Below are positions 1 through 5,837 of a DNA stretch of 5,932 nucleotides, in pieces (the stretch's first letter is position 1; every line of letters begins with the position of its first letter). Where the stretch lies: positions 1 through 5,932 of the forward strand of contig JAZQQB010000093.1 of the NCBI GenBank assembly GCA_045628865.1. Reading direction: 5' to 3'. The translations under genes and the position numbers were made by a program. The notes below the pieces were generated by a model. The model saw only the letters and a list, made by a program, of their open reading frames with translations, searched no databases and had not been told where the DNA came from. The DNA comes from JAZQQB01 sp045628865. GTDB taxonomy: Bacteria > Bacillota > Clostridia > Lachnospirales > Lachnospiraceae.

Positions 1-924
1 GATGCTATCAAGCCTAACATGATCCAGACACTTGATCATTCTGTAGCATTTGTTCATGGTGGACCATTTGCCAATATTGCTCACGGATGTAACTCTGTAC
101 GTGCTACAAAAGCAGCTTTAAGAGCAGCTGATTACTGTAACACAGAGGCAGGTTTTGGTGCTGATCTTGGTGCTGAGAAATTCTTAGATATTAAATGTAG
201 AAAAGCTGGTCTTCACCCTGATTGTATTGTTTTGGTTGCTACAATCAGAGCGCTCAAATACAATGGTGGCGTTAAGAAAGAAGACTTAAACGGTGAGAAC
301 TTGGATGCTTTGAAAAAGGGTATCGTAAACCTTGAAAAGCATATTGAAAACTTACATAAATTTGGTGTACCAGTCGTTGTTACCTTAAATGAATTTGTGT
401 CTGATACAGCTGCTGAAAAAGAATTTGTAAAGAATTTCTGTGAAGAAAGAGGTTGCGAATTCGCTATGGCTAATGTATGGGGCGAAGGCGGCGAAGGTGG
501 TATCAACCTTGCAAACAAAGTATTATATACATTAGAGAATAAAGAATCTAATTACAAACCATTATATCCAGATGATATGCCACTTGCTGAGAAGATGGAA
601 ACCATCGCAAAAGAAATCTATGGTGCTGATGGTGTTGATTTTGATGCAAACGCTAAAAAACAGCTTGCAGAGATCGAAAGCCTTGGCTTTGGTAATTTAC
701 CTGTTTGTATGGCTAAGACACAGTTCTCTTTCTCTGATAACCCAAGCTTACTTGGTAGACCTTCGAACTTCCGTATTTCAGTAAAGGATGTTTATGTTTC
801 TGCTGGTGCTGGCTTTGTAGTTGCATTAACAGGAAATATTATGGTAATGCCTGGTCTTTCTAAGACACCTGCTGCATATCGTATTGATGTAACAGATGAC
901 AGTGTGATCACAGGTCTTTACTAA
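1..924 (+). CDS. fhs: Formate-tetrahydrofolate ligase, C-terminal part (5' end outside window)
   Basis: Cytoplasmic enzyme that joins formate to tetrahydrofolate using ATP, giving 10-formyl-THF, the entry point of formate into one-carbon metabolism. The reading frame is open from base 1, six codons before the first visible Met, so that Met is internal and the gene is cut by the window edge. The visible 307 residues are a little over half of the family's usual ~556. Seen directly: the conserved segment HGGPFANIAHGCNS near the start, and at bases 235-270 the residues VATIRALKYNGG, which fit the second classical signature of the family. The C-terminus ends in VITGLY, close to the usual family ending, with TAA at 922-924, so the 3' end is intact. 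The ATP-binding N-terminal half cannot be inspected. Upstream of folD on the same strand, it supplies FolD's substrate pathway. The family assignment is very secure. Confidence 0.97.
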   Translation, partial: DAIKPNMIQTLDHSVAFVHGGPFANIAHGCNSVRATKAALRAADYCNTEAGFGADLGAEKFLDIKCRKAGLHPDCIVLVATIRALKYNGGVKKEDLNGENLDALKKGIVNLEKHIENLHKFGVPVVVTLNEFVSDTAAEKEFVKNFCEERGCEFAMANVWGEGGEGGINLANKVLYTLENKESNYKPLYPDDMPLAEKMETIAKEIYGADGVDFDANAKKQLAEIESLGFGNLPVCMAKTQFSFSDNPSLLGRPSNFRISVKDVYVSAGAGFVVALTGNIMVMPGLSKTPAAYRIDVTDDSVITGLY

Positions 925-1056
925 ATAGGATTTTTGTAATTGTTCAGGACAGGGTGAAGCATTTACTGCTGAACCCGTACTAAACGTATTGGAAACGGTT
1001 TTTTTAATAACTGGGCTTTATGAGGGAGAAGCCAGTGATAGCTGGAGGGAAAAACA
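925..1056 (+). promoter_or_regulatory. Structured fhs-folD intergenic region / folD leader
   Basis: This 132-base spacer holds no gene but has several base-pairing possibilities. GTTCAG (942-947) pairs perfectly with CTGAAC (969-974). The enclosed CAG (950-952) can also pair with CTG (966-968), making a bulged hairpin. Bases 972-1005 form a weak terminator-like element that shares 972-974 with the first hairpin, so the two partly exclude each other. A third hairpin pairs 1010-1018 with 1029-1036, with one bulged G and the loop 1019-1028. Its 3' arm CCAG (1032-1035) could instead pair with CTGG (1042-1045), which overlaps the folD Shine-Dalgarno site. I see no convincing promoter here and no match to a riboswitch class I know. 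A regulatory leader is inference, and pairings of this size can arise by chance. Confidence 0.4.
972..1005 (+). terminator. Weak terminator-like hairpin plus T-run between fhs and folD
   Basis: Bases 972-978 (AACCCGT) can pair with 995-1000 (ACGGTT) with one bulged C. The loop is 16 bases and a run of seven T follows (999-1005). The stem is short and the loop large, so it would be a weak terminator, perhaps partial between fhs and folD or an attenuator. A competing small hairpin, CCCGTAC (974-980) with GTATTGG (986-992), lies in the same bases. Confidence 0.35.
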
Positions 1057-1059
1057 TTG
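1044..1059 (+). promoter_or_regulatory. folD ribosome binding site and TTG start codon
   Basis: GGAGGG at 1044-1049 is a strong Shine-Dalgarno site, seven bases before TTG at 1057-1059. An in-frame TAG at 1039-1041 blocks any upstream extension. No in-frame ATG occurs until deep inside the gene (Met 172), far past the N-terminal segment KIIDGKVIS shared by FolD proteins. TTG is therefore the start. Confidence 0.9.
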
Positions 1060-1887
1060 AAGATTATTGATGGTAAAGTAATTTCAACACAGATAAAGGA
1101 TGAACTAAAGGATGAGGTTTCCAGACTAAAGGCTGATGGAGTGACTATTACACTTGCTGTTATCCAGGTTGGAAATGATCCAGCAAGCTCTGTGTATGTA
1201 AACAACAAAAAGAAGGCTTGTGCATATATTGGTATTGAATCAGAAAGCTATGAGCTTCCTGAAGAAACAACAGAAGAAGAATTACTTACTTTGGTAAGAA
1301 GATTAAATGATGCAGATCATATTCAGGGAATTCTTGTTCAGTTGCCACTTCCAGCACATATTGATGAGAATAAAGTAATTGAAACCATTTCGCCTAAAAA
1401 GGATGTTGATGGATTTCATCCACAGAGTGTTGGTGCACTTTGTATTGGTCAGCCAGGTTACGTATCCTGTACACCAGCCGGTATCATTCAGCTCTTAAAA
1501 AGAAGTGATATCGAAATTGCTGGAAAGGAATGTGTGGTAATTGGTAGAAGCAATATTGTAGGAAAGCCAATGTCACTGCTTTTGTTACGTGAAAATGGTA
1601 CTGTAACTGTATGTCATTCTAAAACAAAAGATTTAAAAGAAGTATGTAAGAGAGCTGACATTTTGGTTGTTGCAATTGGAAAACCTAAGATGATCACTAA
1701 GGAATATGTAAAGGAAGGCGCTACTGTAATCGATGTAGGTATCCATCGAATGGAAAACGGCAAGCTTTGCGGAGACGTTGACTATGATGATGTTTCTACT
1801 GTGGCAGGTGCTATGACTCCAGTTCCTGGCGGTGTTGGACCTATGACTATTGCTATGTTAATGTACAATTGTGTGCATCATGTATAA
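1057..1887 (+). CDS. folD: Bifunctional methylenetetrahydrofolate dehydrogenase / methenyltetrahydrofolate cyclohydrolase
   Basis: Cytoplasmic enzyme interconverting 5,10-methylene-THF, 5,10-methenyl-THF and 10-formyl-THF, usually with NADP(H). The 276 residues match the family's usual ~280. The N-terminal substrate domain carries Tyr47 and Lys51 in the YVNNK segment, equivalent to the catalytic Tyr/Lys pair of E. coli FolD. QLPLP follows at 95-99 and KDVDGFHP at 115-122, with the conserved Asp118. The nucleotide-binding domain has GRSNIVGKPM at 163-172, and PGGVGPMTI at 258-266 is the second family signature. All expected catalytic residues are visible, so both activities are likely. It starts at TTG with a strong ribosome binding site, which may lower its translation rate. 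It lies 132 bases after fhs, its partner in formate assimilation or release, and 22 bases before the next gene. No separate cyclohydrolase gene (fchA) is seen here. The identification is very secure. Confidence 0.97.
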   Translation: MKIIDGKVISTQIKDELKDEVSRLKADGVTITLAVIQVGNDPASSVYVNNKKKACAYIGIESESYELPEETTEEELLTLVRRLNDADHIQGILVQLPLPAHIDENKVIETISPKKDVDGFHPQSVGALCIGQPGYVSCTPAGIIQLLKRSDIEIAGKECVVIGRSNIVGKPMSLLLLRENGTVTVCHSKTKDLKEVCKRADILVVAIGKPKMITKEYVKEGATVIDVGIHRMENGKLCGDVDYDDVSTVAGAMTPVPGGVGPMTIAMLMYNCVHHV

Positions 1888-1896
1888 AAGTTAGAT

Positions 1897-1912
1897 GGGG
1901 GTTTTAAGTATG
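1897..1912 (+). promoter_or_regulatory. Ribosome binding site fixing the start of the zinc-ribbon membrane protein
   Basis: GGGGG at 1897-1901 lies eight bases before ATG at 1910. An in-frame ATG at 1895 would give five extra residues (MGVLS), but it overlaps this G-run and has no Shine-Dalgarno of its own. The 1910 start puts the zinc ribbon (MICPYCG) at the very N-terminus, as is usual for such proteins. Confidence 0.75.
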
Positions 1913-3406
1913 ATATGTCCTTATTGTGGAAATGAGAATTCAGATGAACATATCTATTGTGAATCCTGCGGGAAAGAATTTCAGATCGTACCTGACTATG
2001 ATGTGGAGATGGAAGATGATTTGAATGAAGCAATGAATGAATCCGTTTTGGTGATCAGTGAGGGTGATGATCATCAGACTGACGAGTATAATAGTGAAGA
2101 ATATGAGGATGATTTTGAAGAGGAATTCTTTTTGGAAGAGGATCCGAATCTGATCGAGACTGTTGTGACTCGTTTAAAAGGTAAAAAAATAGCGGTGATC
2201 TCCATTGCAGCTGTTGCATTTGTCCTTTTGGGCGTGATCTTGTTTAATGTCATTCATTATTATCATGTGAATTCTTACGATTACCAGATTTCACATGCCA
2301 AAGATGCAATTTCCAATGGAAACTATGGTGATGCCATTAAGTATTTGGAAAATGCATTGCTTTATGATGATTCCAAGGATGAAGATAAGATGCTTTTGGC
2401 AAATTGCTTTATCAAGAGCGAGAATTATGATGCAGCCACCATGATTCTTCGTGAGCTGATTGCATCAGATCCTTCTAATGTGGAGGTATATACGAAGCTG
2501 GTTGCCATTTATGAACAGAATGGTGAATATGATAAGATCAATGCACTGTTAGAAAGCTGCAGTGATGAGAATGTATTATTAAGTTTTTCCAACTATGTCT
2601 CTTCTGCGCCAGAGTTTAGCTTAGAAGAGGGCGTTTATAATGATGTTCAGATCTTAAATCTGAGTGAAAATTCCAATGGAATTATTTATTATACAATGGA
2701 TGGTAGTGTTCCAGATAAGACCAGTATGGTCTATACAGCACCAATTGTACTGGATGAAACAGGTGCATATACCATCAGTGCTGTTTTTATAAATGAATTT
2801 GATGTAAGTAGTGAAGTTGTTTCCAAAAATTACATCATCGATCTTGTGCAGCCAGATGCTACTATGGTATCACTTCCAAGTGGTATTTATGATCTGCCGC
2901 AGATGATCACCATTGATGTGCCAAAAAACTGTAGAGTTTTTTATACCATCGATGGGGATGTTCCGAATGAGACATCTATTCAGTATATGGGTCCTTTTTA
3001 TTTACAGTTAGGAACCCATGTTTATCAGTATATTACCTATAGTATGGATGATGTTCCAGGTGAAGTAACCACCTGTTATTATACATTAGATATGAATACA
3101 CTCTATTCCTCTGAAAAAGCGGTGGAAATGAGTAAGCAGTTTATTTGTAATTATGGATTTACCACGGATGTGTATGGTCATGTGGAGGGTAAAGCAGGGT
3201 ACAATGATTATACCTGCAATACGGCTTTTATCTATAATGAAACACCATTTTATTTGATCGTTGAGAAGTATGTGGATACGCTTGGTACTGCAACAAGTAC
3301 AGGAAATCTATATGCTTTTGATGCTAACGATACAAGGTTTTACCATGCTTATCTGCAGGAGGATGGTACCTATATAGTGGAACCTATTGTTTATAATGGC
3401 AATTAG
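1910..3406 (+). CDS. Membrane protein: zinc ribbon, TM helix, TPR-like region, two chitobiase C-terminal-like domains; function unknown
   Basis: I do not recognise a named gene. The 498 residues show, in order: a zinc ribbon with Cys3, Cys6, Cys17 and Cys20 (CPYC and CESC); a strongly acidic linker at about 28-83; a basic patch RLKGKK (88-93) before one hydrophobic helix at about 94-117; TPR-like helical repeats at about 124-216 (NYGDAIKYLENAL, then ENYDAATMILREL, then GEYDKINALLE); two related beta domains at about 235-311 and 313-393, each with a YTxDGxVPxxTS motif typical of chitobiase/hexosaminidase C-terminal domains; and a C-terminal domain at 398-498 that I cannot place. No glycosidase catalytic domain is present. 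The basic residues before the helix suggest the zinc ribbon is inside and the rest outside. It lies 22 bases after folD and 47 bases before nfnA, so it is probably cotranscribed. A cell-envelope sensing, scaffold or carbohydrate-binding role is possible but is inference. Confidence 0.85.
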   Translation: MICPYCGNENSDEHIYCESCGKEFQIVPDYDVEMEDDLNEAMNESVLVISEGDDHQTDEYNSEEYEDDFEEEFFLEEDPNLIETVVTRLKGKKIAVISIAAVAFVLLGVILFNVIHYYHVNSYDYQISHAKDAISNGNYGDAIKYLENALLYDDSKDEDKMLLANCFIKSENYDAATMILRELIASDPSNVEVYTKLVAIYEQNGEYDKINALLESCSDENVLLSFSNYVSSAPEFSLEEGVYNDVQILNLSENSNGIIYYTMDGSVPDKTSMVYTAPIVLDETGAYTISAVFINEFDVSSEVVSKNYIIDLVQPDATMVSLPSGIYDLPQMITIDVPKNCRVFYTIDGDVPNETSIQYMGPFYLQLGTHVYQYITYSMDDVPGEVTTCYYTLDMNTLYSSEKAVEMSKQFICNYGFTTDVYGHVEGKAGYNDYTCNTAFIYNETPFYLIVEKYVDTLGTATSTGNLYAFDANDTRFYHAYLQEDGTYIVEPIVYNGN

Positions 3407-3435
3407 TGAAAAAATTTTATGCAGATGTATTTATG

Positions 3436-3456
3436 AGAGGAAGGATTAGTAGAATG
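3436..3456 (+). promoter_or_regulatory. nfnA ribosome binding site fixing the start at ATG 3454
   Basis: The purine-rich stretch AGAGGAAGGA (3436-3445) ends about nine bases before ATG 3454. Longer in-frame starts exist at GTG 3406, which overlaps the upstream TAG, and ATG 3433. Neither has a good Shine-Dalgarno, and both add a basic tail unlike the family. The 3454 start gives MYKIVEARNLNP, a family-like N-terminus. Confidence 0.8.
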
Positions 3457-4332
3457 TACAAAATTGTTGAAGCGCGTAACTTGAATCCAATTATCTTTTT
3501 GATGGAAGTTGAAGCGCCAAGAGTAGCTGCAAACTGTCAGCCAGGTCAGTTTGTAATTGTAAGAACGGATGAGGCTGGCGAGCGTATTCCACTTACTATT
3601 TCAGATTACAACAGAGAGAAGGGAACTGTTACTATCGTTGTTCAGATCATCGGTGCAGGTACAAAGATGATGTCTGAATTAAAGACAGGTGACTATTTAC
3701 ATGACTTTGTTGGACCTTTAGGACAGCCAACAGATTTGATTTATGAAGATATTGAAGAATTAAAGAAGAAAAAGATTCTTTTTGTTGCCGGTGGTCTTGG
3801 AACTGCTCCAGTTTATCCACAGGTAAAATGGTTACACGAGCATGGCGTTGAAGCTGATGTTATCGTTGGTGCCAAAACAAAAGATCTTATCATTTTAGAA
3901 GAAGAGATGAAGGCAGTAGCCGGAAATCTTTATATTACAACAGATGACGGTTCTTATGGAAGAAGCGGTATGGTTACAAAGGTAATCGAAGATCTGTATG
4001 CAGAAGGAAAGACATATGATCACTGTGTAGCAATCGGACCAATGATCATGATGAAATTCGTTTGCTTAACAACAAAGAAATTAGGCATTAAGACAATCGT
4101 TTCCATGAACCCAATCATGGTAGATGGTACAGGTATGTGTGGTGCTTGTCGTTTAACAGTAGGTGGCGAGATCAAGTTTGCCTGCGTAGACGGACCAGAA
4201 TTCGACGGACATCTTGTAGACTTTGACGAATCTATGAAACGTCAGGCAATCTATAAGACAAAAGAGGGTCGTGACATGCTTGCATTACAAGAAGGCGATA
4301 CACATCACGGTGGATGTGGACATTGCCACTAA
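3454..4332 (+). CDS. nfnA: NADH-dependent reduced ferredoxin:NADP+ oxidoreductase subunit A (sulfide/dihydroorotate dehydrogenase-type FAD/NAD-binding protein)
   Basis: Small subunit of the cytoplasmic NfnAB complex, which couples NADPH oxidation reversibly to NAD+ and ferredoxin reduction by flavin-based electron bifurcation. The 292 residues belong to the ferredoxin-reductase/PyrK-like fold. An FAD-binding beta barrel comes first, with PGQFVIVR at 30-37 and RIPLTIS at 44-50. An NAD-binding domain follows, with VAGGLGTAPVYPQ at 111-123. A C-terminal [2Fe-2S] site has DGTGMCGAC at 224-232 and Cys244. In characterised NfnA proteins this cluster is held by three Cys and one Asp, which here would be Cys229, Cys232, Cys244 and Asp224. 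The protein ends in a short His/Cys-rich tail (HHGGCGHCH, 284-292). The adjacent nfnB supports Nfn over PyrK, because no dihydroorotate dehydrogenase gene is next to it. Databases often name this family only as an FAD/NAD-binding protein. Confidence 0.9.
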   Translation: MYKIVEARNLNPIIFLMEVEAPRVAANCQPGQFVIVRTDEAGERIPLTISDYNREKGTVTIVVQIIGAGTKMMSELKTGDYLHDFVGPLGQPTDLIYEDIEELKKKKILFVAGGLGTAPVYPQVKWLHEHGVEADVIVGAKTKDLIILEEEMKAVAGNLYITTDDGSYGRSGMVTKVIEDLYAEGKTYDHCVAIGPMIMMKFVCLTTKKLGIKTIVSMNPIMVDGTGMCGACRLTVGGEIKFACVDGPEFDGHLVDFDESMKRQAIYKTKEGRDMLALQEGDTHHGGCGHCH

Positions 4333-4361
4333 TTGCTACCAGTTCTCATACAGGCTATATT
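4333..4361 (+). promoter_or_regulatory. Candidate sigma-A-type promoter before nfnB
   Basis: TTGCTA (4333-4338) and TATATT (4356-4361) are separated by exactly 17 bases. They match the -35 and -10 consensus at 4/6 and 5/6 positions. A start near 4368 would give a leader of about 34 bases before nfnB. In an AT-rich genome such matches are common, so this is only a candidate for an internal promoter within the nfnAB operon. Confidence 0.3.
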
Positions 4362-4375
4362 ACAATGGGCCTGTA
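4349..4375. repeat. Perfect 7-bp inverted repeat in the nfnA-nfnB gap
   Basis: TACAGGC (4349-4355) is the exact reverse complement of GCCTGTA (4369-4375), with 13 bases between. It flanks the candidate -10 box (4356-4361). No T-run follows, so it is not a terminator. It could be an operator for a dimeric regulator, or an mRNA hairpin that tunes nfnA:nfnB expression or RNA stability. Both roles are inference. Confidence 0.55.
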
Positions 4376-4401
4376 AGACTAGAAAGAAATGAGGGTTAAA
4401 A

Positions 4402-5784
4402 ATGGACGTATTAAAGAAAGTTCCTGTTCGTGAACAGGCACCAGATGTTAGAAATAAGAATTTTGACGAAGTTTGTTTGGGATATAATTTAGAAGAAGCT
4501 AAGGAAGAAGCAAGCAGATGTATCAACTGTAAGAACGCTCAGTGTGTGAAGGGTTGTCCTGTTTCTATCAACATTCCTGGTTTCATCAGCGAAGTAAAAG
4601 AAGGCAACATTGAAGCTGCTTATAAGGTAATCTCTGAGTCTTCTGCATTACCAGCTGTTTGTGGTCGTGTATGCCCACAGGAAAGCCAGTGTGAAGGTAA
4701 ATGTATCCGTGGTATCAAGGGTGAGCCAATCTCTATTGGTAAGTTAGAGAGATTCGTAGCTGATACAGCTAGAGAAATGGGTATCAAACCTGAAGCTGCA
4801 AAAGAGAAAAAAGGCAAAAAAGTTGCTGTAATCGGTTCAGGCCCTGCAGGTTTAACATGTGCCGGTGACCTTGCTAAGGCTGGTTACGATGTAACTATTT
4901 TTGAAGCTTTACATGAGGCAGGCGGTGTACTTGTTTATGGTATTCCAGAATTCCGTTTACCAAAAGAAGCCGTTGTTGCAAAAGAAATCGAAAACGTAAA
5001 ATCACTTGGCGTTAAGATCGAAACAAACGTAGTAATTGGTAAGGCTACTACAATTGATGAATTAATGGAAAAAGAAGGCTTCTCAGCTGTATTCATCGGT
5101 TCAGGTGCTGGTCTTCCTAAGTTCATGGGTATTCCAGGAGAAAATGCAAATGGTGTATTCTCAGCGAACGAATACTTAACAAGAAGTAACTTAATGAAGG
5201 CATTTAAAGATAGTTCCAATACTCCTATTTTCCATGGTAAGAAAGTAGCAGTTGTTGGTGGTGGTAACGTTGCTATGGACGCAGCAAGAACAGCTTTAAG
5301 ACTTGGTGCAGAGGTTCATATCGTATACCGTCGTAGTGAAGAAGAATTACCAGCCAGAGTAGAAGAAGTACATCATGCAAAAGAAGAAGGAATCATCTTT
5401 GATCTTTTGACAAATCCAGTAGAGATTCTCCATGATGACAACTACTATGTAACTGGAATTAAATGTATCAAGATGGAACTTGGCGAGCCAGATGCTTCTG
5501 GAAGACGTCGTCCAGTAGAAGTTGCAGGTTCAGAATTTGTAATCGATGTTGATACTGTTATCATGTCACTTGGTACTTCACCAAACCCATTGATCTCTTC
5601 TACAACAGAAGGTTTGGAAGTAAACAAATGGAAATGTATCATTGCTGATGAAGAAAAAGGTCAGACCACAAAAGAAGGCGTATTCGCTGGTGGCGACGCC
5701 GTTACTGGTGCAGCTACAGTTATCCTTGCTATGGGTGCTGGTAAAGCCGCTGCAAAGGGTATTATGGAATACCTTGAAAAATAA
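4402..5784 (+). CDS. nfnB: NADH-dependent reduced ferredoxin:NADP+ oxidoreductase subunit B (glutamate synthase small-subunit-like)
   Basis: Large subunit of NfnAB. It carries the bifurcating FAD, the NADPH site and two iron-sulfur clusters leading to ferredoxin. The 460 residues are full length for the family. The N-terminal cluster domain has Cys40, Cys43, Cys48 and Cys52 (CINCKNAQCVKGCP), then Cys87, Cys91, Cys97 and Cys101 (CGRVCPQESQCEGKC). The FAD motif VIGSGPAG is at 143-150, the NADPH motif VVGGGNVAMDAAR at 284-296, and YRRSEEELPAR at 309-319. The C-terminal FAD contact GGDAVTGAATVILAMGAG is at 430-447. Databases often call this gltA or 'NADPH-dependent glutamate synthase' because it resembles GltD. 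With nfnA directly upstream and no glutamate synthase large subunit visible, NfnB is the better reading. The start at ATG 4402 follows GAGGG (4391-4395) by six bases. The gene is followed closely by a terminator. Confidence 0.92.
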   Translation: MDVLKKVPVREQAPDVRNKNFDEVCLGYNLEEAKEEASRCINCKNAQCVKGCPVSINIPGFISEVKEGNIEAAYKVISESSALPAVCGRVCPQESQCEGKCIRGIKGEPISIGKLERFVADTAREMGIKPEAAKEKKGKKVAVIGSGPAGLTCAGDLAKAGYDVTIFEALHEAGGVLVYGIPEFRLPKEAVVAKEIENVKSLGVKIETNVVIGKATTIDELMEKEGFSAVFIGSGAGLPKFMGIPGENANGVFSANEYLTRSNLMKAFKDSSNTPIFHGKKVAVVGGGNVAMDAARTALRLGAEVHIVYRRSEEELPARVEEVHHAKEEGIIFDLLTNPVEILHDDNYYVTGIKCIKMELGEPDASGRRRPVEVAGSEFVIDVDTVIMSLGTSPNPLISSTTEGLEVNKWKCIIADEEKGQTTKEGVFAGGDAVTGAATVILAMGAGKAAAKGIMEYLEK

Positions 5785-5803
5785 GAGATTAGATGTTATC
5801 TTG

Positions 5804-5834
5804 AGGGCCGTTGAGAAATCAACAGCCCTTTTTT
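5804..5834 (+). terminator. Rho-independent terminator after nfnB
   Basis: AGGGCCGTTGA (5804-5814) pairs with TCAACAGCCCT (5819-5829) around a GAAA tetraloop. There is one C/A mismatch in an otherwise complete 11-position stem. A run of six T (5829-5834) follows. It starts 19 bases after the nfnB stop codon, so it ends the nfnAB transcript. Confidence 0.92.
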
Positions 5835-5837
5835 GTT

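Noticed and set aside
213..518. Minus-strand open frames opposite fhs, nfnB and other genes
   Set aside because: They lie entirely opposite well-identified genes, have no family resemblance, and their composition fits chance antisense frames.
925..1056. ZTP (pfl) riboswitch, often found before fhs or folD-type genes
   Set aside because: Only a CTGGGC stretch (1011-1016) resembles part of its conserved 3' core. The preceding CCGC and the conserved 5' GACTGGCG-type segment are missing.
925..1056. Tetrahydrofolate riboswitch before folD
   Set aside because: I could not find the conserved three-way-junction core of the THF class. The hairpins present do not follow its layout.
1895..1909. Longer start of the zinc-ribbon membrane protein at ATG 1895
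   Set aside because: It has no Shine-Dalgarno of its own, and its first codons are the G-run that serves ATG 1910.
3392..3397. Perfect TATAAT as a possible nfnA promoter -10 box
   Set aside because: No -35-like hexamer lies 16-18 bases upstream, and the TG of an extended -10 is one base out of place. It also lies inside the codons of the preceding gene.
3406..3453. Longer start of nfnA at GTG 3406 or ATG 3433
   Set aside because: Both lack a good ribosome site and add residues outside the family pattern. ATG 3454 has a purine-rich site at proper distance.
3454..4332. Dihydroorotate dehydrogenase electron-transfer subunit (PyrK)
   Set aside because: Same fold, but no pyrD or other pyrimidine gene is adjacent, and the direct nfnB neighbour fits Nfn better.
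4402..5784. True glutamate synthase small subunit (GltD)
   Set aside because: The protein is GltD-like, but no glutamate synthase large subunit is present and it pairs with an NfnA gene, the known NfnAB arrangement.
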